DNA of 39,324 nt from JAQTRU01 sp041645555 (GTDB taxonomy: Bacteria; Patescibacteriota; Patescibacteriia; Patescibacteriales; JAQTRU01): NCBI GenBank assembly GCA_041645555.1, contig JBAZPX010000011.1, positions 1 to 39,324 of the forward strand. The letters run 5' to 3'. Below are positions 13,667-20,675 of the stretch, one piece after another. The notes under the pieces were generated by a model. It saw only the letters and a list, made by a program, of their open reading frames with translations, had not been told where the DNA came from and made no database searches. Made by a program: the position numbers and the translations under genes. Each line of letters opens with the position of its first letter. Within the stretch, counting starts at the first letter, position 1.

Positions 13667-14019
13667 TGAGCCAGGAAAAACCCACGGGAGTGGAGAATAT
13701 TTGGGATATAAAAATTCACGAAAGAATTTCGGAAGTTTTAGAATTAATTGAGAGAGATAAAAATTATAATACGGAAGACATAGATGAAGAAGAGATAACT
13801 TCCGCCCTTGTCGGCCAGTTTAATAATTTACCTGAAGATGCCGTCTCGAAAGAAAGTTTTTTGACGACCATAGAGCAAAAAATAAGAACAATAATCATAA
13901 AGAAAAAAGAGGCAAGAATAGGAGAGGGGTTCTCGAAGACTATGGAAGAAATTCGTAAAATAGAGAAAAGAGCTCATGGAATAGATGGAAACATATCAAA
14001 AATTTCAAAAGCAGCCTAA
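13633..14019 (+). CDS. Unknown helical protein
   Basis: 128 aa, soluble and charged. MGMENNEISNGVSQEKP at the start is partly derived from the hairpin element at 13570-13666, and the start lies inside its loop. The rest is predicted helical: WDIKIHERISEVLELIERDK, an acidic TEDIDEEEITSALVGQF and KKEARIGEGFSKTMEEIRKI. There is no signal peptide or catalytic motif. It resembles short domains I have seen in CPR hypothetical proteins, but I cannot name a family. Confidence 0.6.
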   Translation: MGMENNEISNGVSQEKPTGVENIWDIKIHERISEVLELIERDKNYNTEDIDEEEITSALVGQFNNLPEDAVSKESFLTTIEQKIRTIIIKKKEARIGEGFSKTMEEIRKIEKRAHGIDGNISKISKAA

Positions 14020-14043
14020 AAATCTTGCCTTTTTAGCAAAAAT

Positions 14044-14072
14044 TTGACAGACTTAAAATTCTGCTTTATACT
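14044..14072 (+). promoter_or_regulatory. Promoter of the TiaS/Mmp11-like gene
   Basis: TTGACA (14044-14049), 17 nt, TATACT (14067-14072), a near-consensus promoter about 155 nt before the gene. The long leader holds the hairpin at 14183-14216. Confidence 0.8.
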
Positions 14073-14182
14073 GTTAATAATTTAATCCGTAATAATTATA
14101 TCTGTGGATAACTACGTCAATAAAAAAAATCTAAAATATCCTTTCCGCGAGGTGGCCTCACCTTGTGGAGATACTATTTCCT

Positions 14183-14216
14183 AAAATATCCCGTCCAGTG
14201 GACGGGATATTTTTTT
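14183..14216 (+). terminator. Leader terminator/attenuator before the TiaS/Mmp11-like gene
   Basis: AAAATATCCCGTCC and GGACGGGATATTTT pair perfectly over 14 bp with a 3-nt loop and a T tract. It lies between the promoter at 14044 and the ATG at 14228. A second AAAATATCC copy at 14133-14141 could pair with the 3' arm instead and act as an antiterminator. A GGTGGCCTCACC hairpin lies between. No known riboswitch class is recognised. Confidence 0.7.
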
Positions 14217-14227
14217 GGGCAAAAATT

Positions 14228-15199
14228 ATGGCGAAAACTTACACGCGAAAACAACTGAAAGAAAGATTTAAAAATACTAACTGGGTATTCGGCTATAAGG
14301 AATTAATCGCTGCTTATGACAAAAAAAATAACTTAATTATGCTTATTGAAGACTATATGGACGGCCTGTATGCGGAAGCTTGGAGAACTTTTCATTTCCC
14401 CCGCACCAGCCCTTTGGTTAAATACGCCAAAAGAGAAGGAACAAAATCAATTTTTTACATAAAGCCCGGGAGAACCGAATTAAAATTAATCCCCGCTTTT
14501 GCTCCGATCGGCATCAGAAAGGCGACGGTCAGTAAAAATGAGATAAAAATTAATTACAGCGGACTGGGCGGAGGCGGAGTTAGCGCCTCTTATTGCCGGG
14601 GGTTAGCCGGGGGAGTCAAAAAAATTGAAATTATAAGAGAGGCGGGCGGGAACAAACACGGCGAAGCCACTGTCACCCTGCCGCGCTATCACCATTTGAT
14701 AATCGGGGTTGACGATACCGACACCCCGGAAGAAGGCGCTACTTATGCCTTGGTTCATAATATCGCCAACAAAATTCAAGATGGAAAAAATATAAGATAT
14801 ATATCGCATGTTAACACCCAGCTTTATCCAAAAAATCCCAGAAAAACTAAAAACTGCATGAGCACCAGCGTTGGCTTTCTTTTAAAGCCGGGGTTAGAAA
14901 ATAAAGTAATTAATTTTTTCATTAGAGAACTTAAAAAAGGCACTTTAAGCAATAACACTTCTATGATTGCCCTAAGGGGGTTCTTTATACCGCCCAAATT
15001 AAAACAATTTGGCAAAATATTAAGAACTAAATTCTTTAATAATTTATCTTATGTTAAAAGATTAATTAAAGAGCTTGATTTAGAATATTATGTTATCACC
15101 GGAGAAGAAGGCTTAATCGGTTCTCTAGGCGCCATCAGCCTGCATGATAATCCTGACTTAGCCGCCAGTCTGCCGCCGGGATTTAGCAAATTAAAATAA
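14228..15199 (+). CDS. TiaS-like / methanogenesis marker 11-like protein
   Basis: 323 aa from ATG 14228. The upstream in-frame ATG (14165) would run through the leader terminator. The hallmark is IIGVDDTDTPEEGATYAL (about residues 158-175), matching the G.DDTD motif shared by archaeal tRNA(Ile2) agmatinylcytidine synthase (TiaS) and, as I recall, methanogenesis marker protein 11. Further blocks include SGLGGGGVSASYCRG, NCMSTSVGFLL and TGEEGLIGSLGAISLHDNPD. It lacks the zinc-ribbon and OB parts of full TiaS. A role in nucleotide or tRNA chemistry is plausible but unproven. Such a protein is unexpected in a bacterium. Confidence 0.65.
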   Translation: MAKTYTRKQLKERFKNTNWVFGYKELIAAYDKKNNLIMLIEDYMDGLYAEAWRTFHFPRTSPLVKYAKREGTKSIFYIKPGRTELKLIPAFAPIGIRKATVSKNEIKINYSGLGGGGVSASYCRGLAGGVKKIEIIREAGGNKHGEATVTLPRYHHLIIGVDDTDTPEEGATYALVHNIANKIQDGKNIRYISHVNTQLYPKNPRKTKNCMSTSVGFLLKPGLENKVINFFIRELKKGTLSNNTSMIALRGFFIPPKLKQFGKILRTKFFNNLSYVKRLIKELDLEYYVITGEEGLIGSLGAISLHDNPDLAASLPPGFSKLK

Positions 15200-15259
15200 A
15201 TAAAATATTTATTCAGACAAAAATTGACCTTTCAAATTCGATAAATGCGGAGGAAAAAA

Positions 15260-15412
15260 ATGGAACCGGAGAAAAGCGAACCGCTGTGCAAATTCTCAAA
15301 AAAATGCAGGTTTTGCGCGGGGCCTGTTGTCTGTGATGAGGCTGCCTCAGAAACCTGCGCTTTTGCCCTTGGATTTAAAGAAAAAGAAGGAGAAGGTATG
15401 GTATGCCAATAA
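15260..15412 (+). CDS. 50-aa cysteine-rich protein
   Basis: Too short for most gene finders. It starts MEPEKSEPLCKFSKKCRFCA and continues with PVVCDEAASETCAFALGF and ends MVCQ. It has six cysteines (residues 10, 16, 19, 25, 33, 49), enough for a zinc or Fe-S site. The SD GGAGG (15249-15253) is well spaced before the ATG and a strong terminator follows at 15445-15476. It resembles the other small Cys-rich orphans here in architecture, not in sequence. The function is unknown. Confidence 0.65.
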   Translation: MEPEKSEPLCKFSKKCRFCAGPVVCDEAASETCAFALGFKEKEGEGMVCQ

Positions 15413-15444
15413 ATGCGGCCGTTGTATACAGCGACTAGCAAAAT

Positions 15445-15476
15445 AAAGGGTTGAAGTTCTTACTTCGACCCTTTTT
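15445..15476. terminator. Bidirectional terminator (50-aa gene / miaA)
   Basis: AAAGGGTTGAAGT and ACTTCGACCCTTT pair with one mismatch around TCTT. T tracts are present on both strands. It overlaps the miaA stop codon by one base. Confidence 0.85.
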
Positions 15477-16483
15477 CATTTTAAAAATTTTTCTGTCAAT
15501 TTCTCCGCCTCTTTCTCATTCTCAACCCAAACAATCTTTCTTCCCTGCTTCTCCCACCGCCCAAACCAGGTCATCTGCTTTTTAGAAAATTGCCGAGTGG
15601 CAACATTTAATTTTTCTACCATTTCCTCATAACTCAACTTATCCTCTAGATATAAAGAAATATATTTATATTCTAAGCCAAAGCTTTCCAATCTTTTCCA
15701 GCTCACTCCTTCCTCATGCAGTTTTTTTATTTCATCTACCATATTTTCTCTTTCCAATCTATCCACCAATCTTTTGTAAATTCTTTCTTTCAAAACCTCC
15801 TTGGGCCAGGTTAAGCCCAGCAAAAGAAAATCATATTTTTTGGGTATCGGAAACCCTGTTGGGTTTGCGATACCCCCCCCGCTCTTATTTTGCATTACTT
15901 CAATGTAGCGAATCAATCTCCTTTTGTTTTTTTTCTCACTATCGTTTAATCGCTCGACAAATTTAGAATTTATTTTTTTAAGTTCTAAAAATAATTCCTC
16001 CGCACTTCTTTTTTCTAATTCTTCTCTTAAACCCTTATCCGGCTTAGCCCCGTTTAAATTATAATTATCCACCACGGCTTGCAAATATAAACCGGTCCCG
16101 CCGACGATTATCGGTGTTTTCCCCCGCTTTAAAATATCGCTAATCGCTCTAAAAGCCAATTTCTGATATTTAGCCAAACTGAATTTAGTATTAGGATTAA
16201 CAATATCAATCAAGTGGTAAGGTATTTTAATTGTTTTACACTTTTTGGCATTTGAGCTTTGGCATTGATTTGGCATTTGAGCTTTGGCATTCGGAATTTC
16301 AAAACAGTATTCTCGCAAATCCTTGCCTGTCCCCACATCCATCCCCTTATAAACCTGCCGGCTATCCGCACTAATAATTTCGCCATTAAATTTATAAGCC
16401 AAATCAACCCCAAGCTTGGTTTTACCAGAAGCGGTTGTGCCTAAAACTACGATAATTTTATTATTATTTTTCTTGCTTGACAT
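15476..16483 (-). CDS. miaA: tRNA dimethylallyltransferase MiaA
   Basis: 335 aa. P-loop GTTASGKT (15-22), the DSRQVYKGMDVGTGK tRNA/isoprenoid site (40-54), GGTGLYLQAVVDN and the C-terminal ATRQFSKKQMTWF motif. It adds dimethylallyl to A37 of tRNAs reading U-initial codons. MiaB, encoded on the same strand 0.8 kb upstream, thiomethylates the product. Residues about 64-87 (beginning NAKAQMPNQCQSSNAKK) interrupt the usual path to PYHLIDIVNP and are encoded by a dispersed repeat (16245-16291). The frame stays open, so the enzyme probably tolerates the loop. The TGA stop is genuine because the terminator follows at once. Confidence 0.95.
   Translation of the reverse strand: MSSKKNNNKIIVVLGTTASGKTKLGVDLAYKFNGEIISADSRQVYKGMDVGTGKDLREYCFEIPNAKAQMPNQCQSSNAKKCKTIKIPYHLIDIVNPNTKFSLAKYQKLAFRAISDILKRGKTPIIVGGTGLYLQAVVDNYNLNGAKPDKGLREELEKRSAEELFLELKKINSKFVERLNDSEKKNKRRLIRYIEVMQNKSGGGIANPTGFPIPKKYDFLLLGLTWPKEVLKERIYKRLVDRLERENMVDEIKKLHEEGVSWKRLESFGLEYKYISLYLEDKLSYEEMVEKLNVATRQFSKKQMTWFGRWEKQGRKIVWVENEKEAEKLTEKFLK
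16245..16291 (-). repeat. Two TTGGCATTTGAGCTTTGGCATT units inside miaA
   Basis: Two identical 22-bp units start 25 nt apart, so they are read in different frames (NAKAQMPN and QCQSSNAK). Related sequence (GGCATTTGACATTTGAACTT and neighbours) occurs inside miaB at 18273-18325. Confidence 0.8.
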
Positions 16484-16585
16484 GATGGTTATTCTATGAT
16501 ATTATTATATATTAAACTTGATCTTTCGCAATTTAGTATTCTTAATATCTATGTTTTCTACACTTTTCGGATAAGGAGTATCTAA

Positions 16586-17101
16586 ATGAAAAATTTGTTG
16601 ATTGGTTGTGTTATTGCGACAGCGATGGTTATTCTTACAGCGATTGCCATATCCATACTTTACAAAAGTACGGGGAACTACGCGCAAATAAAAACAACTG
16701 CAAGCATAATTCTTTCCGCGGCCATAGTCGCGATTGTGAGCGCGGTTTTGAGCGCGACCGAAGCCAGAACCGCAATTGTATCCGCGGGTTTAGCTGAAAT
16801 TGCGGCTGCGATTATAGCCACGACTGTGGCCAGAGCTGTGATTGTGAACGCGGATGTGGTTGAAATTGCGGCGGTGGCTATGGCTGTGATTGTGAACGCG
16901 GATGTGGTTGAAATTGCGGCGGTGGCTATGGCTGCAGTCGCGGTTATGATTGTGATTGCGGCTATGAGTTTAGCCGCGGCTATGATTGTGATCGATAACT
17001 TTAAAAAAAGAAATATTAAGAAAGAAATAATATTCGCAATTATAGCCATTATTGCAATTATGAACTCGACCGTGATCTATTTTATACCTATTATAATATA
17101 G
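16586..17101 (+). CDS. Hydrophobic Ala/Val/Ile-repeat protein (frame uncertain)
   Basis: 171 aa. SD AAGGAG lies 8 nt before the ATG and a terminator follows, so a gene is likely. This frame gives an N-terminal membrane segment (LLIGCVIATAMVILTAIAIS) and then Ala/Val/Ile repeats (ADVVEIAAVAMAVIVN twice). The frame two bases later reads as Cys/Gly/Asp-rich sequence (CDCERGCG, NCGGGYG) with only TGA stops inside, and the minus strand is also open. All follow from a 48-bp repeat (16837-16932). UGA is a stop in this genome, so I keep the uninterrupted frame. It may be membrane-embedded. The function is unknown. Confidence 0.5.
   Translation: MKNLLIGCVIATAMVILTAIAISILYKSTGNYAQIKTTASIILSAAIVAIVSAVLSATEARTAIVSAGLAEIAAAIIATTVARAVIVNADVVEIAAVAMAVIVNADVVEIAAVAMAAVAVMIVIAAMSLAAAMIVIDNFKKRNIKKEIIFAIIAIIAIMNSTVIYFIPIII
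16837..16932 (+). repeat. Perfect 48-bp tandem duplication
   Basis: Two identical 48-nt units (starting TGTGATTGTGAACGCGGATG) abut at 16884/16885. Partly similar units extend on both sides (about 16780-16836 and 16933-16995). 48 is a multiple of 3, so all frames are preserved. Confidence 0.9.
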
Positions 17102-17121
17102 ATCTAACCGACCACTCTCTT

Positions 17122-17155
17122 GGAACCCCAGACTCACCTCCGGGGTTTTGTTTTT
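17122..17155 (+). terminator. Terminator after the 171-aa gene
   Basis: AACCCC (17124-17129) pairs with GGGGTT (17142-17147), followed by TTGTTTTT. The remaining gap to miaB (17156-17268) holds a TTTAAATC-type inverted repeat only. Confidence 0.65.
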
Positions 17156-17268
17156 GGCATAAATCAGTTTAAATCTGTATAAATCAATGCAAAAATAAAA
17201 GCATAGATTAAAATAGATTTAAACAGCTATCCGCAGAATTGAATTCGTCCTTTTTCGTTTTATTTCGT

Positions 17269-18639
17269 TTAGTTCGTGTATATTCCCTCTAACCCAAAAT
17301 CTTTCGCCTTGGTTATCTTAACTTTCACAAACTTCCCTATAATATTCTTAATTCCTAATTCATAATTCATAATTCTCGTGTTCTTATTCGTCTCTGTATA
17401 ACCATAAAAATCTCCCTGCCTATCCTTGCCAGCGACCAGCACCTCCACGGTTTTTCCTAAATATTTTCTATTATTTTCCAGAGCAGTTCTTCGCAAAATT
17501 TTCATTAATTCTTCTTCCCGCCTCTTTTTTTCTTCTGGCAATACATCATCTTTTAATTTATAAGCCTCTGTCCCCGGCCGCGGGCTGTAGCGGGCAATAT
17601 AAGCCATATCAAACTTTACTTCTTTAAATAACTTTACCGTATTAGAAAACTGCTTTTTTGTCTCACCCGGAAATCCAACAATTACATCGGTTGTTATTGA
17701 CGCCCCAGGCATAGCTTTTCTGATTTTTTTTATTAAATTCTTATAATGCGCTACGGTATAATTGCGATTCATTTTTTTAAGCACCCCATCGTCTCCGGCT
17801 TGCACGGGCAGATGGATGTGCTTACAGACTCTTGCCCGCCGAAGTCTTGACGAAGGCGGGTTTGAGCCTTCCGCTACAGTCTTTATCAACTCGTCGCTCA
17901 TATCTTTCGGATGGCTGGTCGCAAACCTAATCCAGAAATCACCAGAAATAGCATTGACCAACTTCAATAACCCGCTAAAATTAATCTTTTTGGATTTCGG
18001 ATTTTGAAATTTATTCTTAATTCTTAATTCGTAATTCGTAATTCTCGAATTATAACTGTTTACATTTTGCGCAATTAAAATAACCTCCTTATAACCTCTC
18101 GCCACTAGGTCTTTCACCTCGGCTAATATTTCTTTTACCGGCCGGTAAACTTCCCTGCCCCGCGCGTAAGGCACGACACAGTAAGCGCAAAAATTATTGC
18201 AGCCATTGCCAATCGGGACAAAAGCGGAAAAGTTAGAACTATATTTAGGTTTAATCTTCAAATAATCCCGGCATTTGACATTTGAACTTTTGATTTGATT
18301 TGTCATTAGGATTTTGACATTCGGTAACTTCCCAATTGGTAGCCATAAATCCACCTTATCCCCCAACCTTCTTTTAACGTCTTCCCGCTCGCTTAAACAG
18401 CCGGTTAAAATTAATTTCACTTTCGGATTTTTCTTTTTTATATTATTCACTAAGCCATAAACCCGGTCTTCTGCCGCTTGCCGTACGCCACAAGTTGTCA
18501 GCACTACTAAACTGGCCCGAGTCTCATTCTTGGCCAAACCATAACCGCATCCTTCTAAATAAGCCGCAATTCTTTCACTATCAGATTTGTTCATCTGACA
18601 GCCGATGGTGATTATATAATAAGTCTTTTTAATTTTCAT
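17269..18639 (-). CDS. miaB: tRNA-2-methylthio-N6-dimethylallyladenosine synthase MiaB
   Basis: 456 aa. The UPF0004 domain has its three [4Fe-4S] cysteines (C14 in IGCQMNKSD, C50 in TTCGVR, C81 in LTGCLSE). The radical-SAM cluster is GCNNFCAYCVVPYARG (C147, C151, C154). HLPVQAGDDGVLKKMNR and a C-terminal TRAM-like domain follow. It methylthiolates i6A37 made by MiaA using two SAM. Four segments are extra relative to the family and are translated repeats: about residues 107-128, 197-219, 258-271 and 415-430. All keep the frame and spare the catalytic motifs. The start is coupled (ATGA) to a 29-codon duplicate of its own 5' end. The MiaB subtype over MtaB is inferred from the miaA neighbour. 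Confidence 0.92.
   Translation of the reverse strand: MKIKKTYYIITIGCQMNKSDSERIAAYLEGCGYGLAKNETRASLVVLTTCGVRQAAEDRVYGLVNNIKKKNPKVKLILTGCLSEREDVKRRLGDKVDLWLPIGKLPNVKILMTNQIKSSNVKCRDYLKIKPKYSSNFSAFVPIGNGCNNFCAYCVVPYARGREVYRPVKEILAEVKDLVARGYKEVILIAQNVNSYNSRITNYELRIKNKFQNPKSKKINFSGLLKLVNAISGDFWIRFATSHPKDMSDELIKTVAEGSNPPSSRLRRARVCKHIHLPVQAGDDGVLKKMNRNYTVAHYKNLIKKIRKAMPGASITTDVIVGFPGETKKQFSNTVKLFKEVKFDMAYIARYSPRPGTEAYKLKDDVLPEEKKRREEELMKILRRTALENNRKYLGKTVEVLVAGKDRQGDFYGYTETNKNTRIMNYELGIKNIIGKFVKVKITKAKDFGLEGIYTN
17352..17380 (-). repeat. AATTCATAATTC-type repeat inside miaB (C-terminal)
   Basis: Tandem TAATTCATAATTCATAATTC read on the minus strand as RIMNYELGIKN. It belongs to the same family as 18005-18050 and the hairpin at 24893-24980. 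Confidence 0.7.
17834..17860 (-). repeat. GC-rich REP-like hairpin inside miaB
   Basis: CCCGCCGAAGTC and GACGAAGGCGGG (17835-17860) pair around TT. Translated as NPPSSRLRRAR, inserted between AEGS and VCKHIHLPVQ of MiaB. Confidence 0.8.
18005..18050 (-). repeat. AATTCGTAATTCGTAATTC-type repeat inside miaB (middle)
   Basis: Tandem ATTCTTAATTCTTAATTCGT units followed by AATTCGTAATTCTCG. Read on the minus strand as SRITNYELRIKNKFQN. The upstream NVNSYN and downstream FSGLLKL are normal MiaB sequence. Confidence 0.75.
18273..18325 (-). repeat. GGCATTTGACATTTGAAC-type repeat inside miaB (N-terminal)
   Basis: TTTGACATTTGAACTTTTGA and TTTGTCATTAGGATTTTGAC units, read as KILMTNQIKSSNVKC. Related to the miaA insertion at 16245-16291. 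Confidence 0.7.
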
Positions 18640-18725
18640 ATCTTGTTCATTCTTGCCTCGCCGTAACGAAGTGAAGGCGGGTGGCAGCCGATGGTGATTA
18701 TATAATAGGTTTTATTATTCTTCAT
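18636..18725 (-). pseudogene. Duplicated 5' end of miaB forming a 29-codon upstream ORF
   Basis: Starting at the ATG at 18723-18725 the frame reads MKNNKTYYIITIGC, then HPPSLRYGEAR from a GC-rich hairpin element (18655-18681), then MNKI and TGA. The first 14 codons match miaB (MKIKKTYYIITIGC), including a 23-bp identical stretch, and MNK matches the residues after Gln15 of MiaB. So this is a miaB start with an element inserted after Cys14. The TGA overlaps the ATG of intact miaB (ATGA), which suggests translational coupling. Confidence 0.8.
18655..18681. repeat. GC-rich REP-like hairpin in the miaB 5' duplicate
   Basis: CCTCGCCGTAAC and GTGAAGGCGGG bracket GAA. It is a family relative of the insertions at 882, 5002, 17834 and 22470. 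Confidence 0.7.
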
Positions 18726-18764
18726 ATTTTATTAACTTTTTTTATTTCGTCTCTCTCCTGATAG

Positions 18765-18850
18765 TTTATAAAGTTAGAAAGTCGAAAGTTATAAAGTCAC
18801 TAACCCCCCAACTTTAAAAACTTTATGAATTTTATAAACTTTCAACTTTT
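18765..18850. repeat. AAAGTTTATAAAGTT inverted-repeat element, copy 1
   Basis: AGTTTATAAAGTTAGAAAGT and AAAGTTATAAAGTC units face AACTTTAAAAACTTTATGAA and TTTATAAACTTTCAACTTT in inverted orientation. The 3' arm overlaps the last codons of the GT-C gene at 18832. A second copy is at 29518-29616. Confidence 0.75.
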
Positions 18851-20661
18851 AACAGTTTATATAGAGTAAAATCTTTTGTTATCTTTTTAACCGGCGTTAT
18901 GCTTAAATTCACCGCTTTTAATTTTTCCTCATTTAAATAATTCAGATCTTTTTCGGGCAAAGTAAAATTATAATAATAAACTGGCAAATAATTTACTAAC
19001 TTTCCATAGCGGACGTTCATATTATTATCGTCAAACAAACCGACGATTACTTTCCTCTCCGGAAAAAAAACTTTGTCGTGATAACGGGTAATAATAACCG
19101 AATCAGATTCAGTTAGATTTAAAATCCTTTCCAGTTCATACTGGGATTTCCTCTGATTCTCTATGGAATAAATCAAGCCTTCTTCCGAACCGAATAAAAC
19201 AAAAGAGATGGAAATAAAATAAACTAAAGCGACAAGAATTACCCGGCTGGAATTAATGAAAAAAACTCTGCGCAAACGCCTGAATTGCCCCTTTATAAAA
19301 CTGCCGACCGTGGGAAAAGTTGCGTTTCTTGAAGGATTATTACCGCCGACCTCCGGCTCTGCCTTTCTAGAAAAACTGGGGAATAAGGCTTTTGTAAGTT
19401 TAATTAGAAATAAGCTGGCAAAAGGCATGGCCCCGAGATAAATCGGCAGCCAATATCTGGTATAAGAATTGCCAATCGTGAAACTGCGAGGGTCAGGATT
19501 ATCGTGAAATAGCCAGCTGCCGTAATAAAAAAGCAAGATAATGGAAATAAGCCCGTAAACTATTAGATAAACCAAGTGCCTTTTTCTCCATTTGAGGAGC
19601 CTTTGGGAAAATAAAAGGGCGCCGAAAACTGCCGGCCAGAAAAGCCAGGGGAACATATCGGCAAAATAATAATAAAGCATTCTGACTGACTGCTTCGGGG
19701 CAAAGCCAAAATGAAAAATAGTGTCTTTTATTTTATTAAACATCTCCCGGCTATAGGTTAAATTGCCGATTGCCGTTGACTTTACCAAATCTCCGCTAGC
19801 CTGGGCTAAAGTCTCAATCGACTGGTTCATTTCCGGATAACCGCCTGCCAGGGCCGAGCCGTATAGAATCTGGTCCCAATATAAGACGGGTAAAATTGCC
19901 AGGAATAAAGAGGACAAAAAAATTACTAATTTCGTAAAGCCGATTTTCTTTATATTAAAAAGCCAGATGACCAATAACATCGGCCCCAACCAAAGCAATT
20001 CTGAAGTTCTGGTTATAATAGCGAGGCCAGAAAAAAACCCGGACAAAGCGGCCAGAAGCCAGTTTAATAAATCTAACTTCTTCCATTCATATTTTTTCCC
20101 AACCATTAGCAGGCCAAAATACAAACCAAAAATCAAAAGCACTACAAACAAAACATTATGGAACATGCTCCGAGCCGAATAATAAACATAGGGCGGAAAG
20201 GACGCTAGGAGAAACGCCGAAACCAGGCCGTTGCGCGGCCCGAAAAGTTTTTTTATCAGAAGGTAAAAAAATATAATCCCGGCCGCGGCAAAGACAGGAG
20301 TTAAAAACGGCAATATTTTAACACCAACCAGGCTTACTAAAAATCCATAAATTAAAATAATCCCCAAAAAGCTAACAGGCTCCAGGTTGCCATCAACGCT
20401 CCCAAAACTTCGCGGATGGATTATGCCGCCAGCCAAGAGATTATACTTCTCGAATATCTGCATCTGTCCGCTCTGGCCGTAGAGTTTGGAAAAAATATAG
20501 TTAGCGGTTTCGTCCGGCGAAGACCATTTTGTAAACCCGTCTGCCTGGGTCAAGTAGTTATAGCTGGACGTGCCAAAGAAAAAAATAACCGCTAAAATTA
20601 TTACAATCGCCAGCGGCCATTTGCCCCTTGCCCAAATTTTTATTTTCCTTAATTTCTCCAT
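18832..20661 (-). CDS. Polytopic GT-C-type (family 39-like) glycosyltransferase
   Basis: 609 aa. After a basic start and one membrane span, the first outside loop carries SPDETANYIFSKL, the acidic D-E motif typical of GT-C mannosyl/arabinosyltransferases that use polyprenyl-phosphate sugars. About ten further hydrophobic segments follow, with the GPRNGLVSAFLLASFPPYVY segment typical of this class. The C-terminal about 120 residues are soluble and should face outside (SESDSVIITRYHDKVFFPER). It probably glycosylates lipids or surface proteins. The substrate is unknown. A polar loop about residues 435-470 (GGNNPSRNATFPTVGS) looks inserted. It is divergent from the next membrane gene, with a promoter at 20676-20704. 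Confidence 0.75.
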   Translation of the reverse strand: MEKLRKIKIWARGKWPLAIVIILAVIFFFGTSSYNYLTQADGFTKWSSPDETANYIFSKLYGQSGQMQIFEKYNLLAGGIIHPRSFGSVDGNLEPVSFLGIILIYGFLVSLVGVKILPFLTPVFAAAGIIFFYLLIKKLFGPRNGLVSAFLLASFPPYVYYSARSMFHNVLFVVLLIFGLYFGLLMVGKKYEWKKLDLLNWLLAALSGFFSGLAIITRTSELLWLGPMLLVIWLFNIKKIGFTKLVIFLSSLFLAILPVLYWDQILYGSALAGGYPEMNQSIETLAQASGDLVKSTAIGNLTYSREMFNKIKDTIFHFGFAPKQSVRMLYYYFADMFPWLFWPAVFGALLFSQRLLKWRKRHLVYLIVYGLISIILLFYYGSWLFHDNPDPRSFTIGNSYTRYWLPIYLGAMPFASLFLIKLTKALFPSFSRKAEPEVGGNNPSRNATFPTVGSFIKGQFRRLRRVFFINSSRVILVALVYFISISFVLFGSEEGLIYSIENQRKSQYELERILNLTESDSVIITRYHDKVFFPERKVIVGLFDDNNMNVRYGKLVNYLPVYYYNFTLPEKDLNYLNEEKLKAVNLSITPVKKITKDFTLYKLLKVESL

Positions 20662-20675
20662 ATTTTTATTCCCTT

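Noticed and set aside
13633..15199. One operon from 13633 through the TiaS-like gene
   Set aside because: A separate consensus promoter (14044-14072) and a terminator in the leader separate them.
16606..16995. UGA recoding (as Gly or Trp) to give a Cys-rich protein
   Set aside because: TGA is used as the stop of gatB, miaA and the 66-aa gene, the last two with terminators overlapping or directly after it. The Cys-rich frame would need three recoded TGAs.
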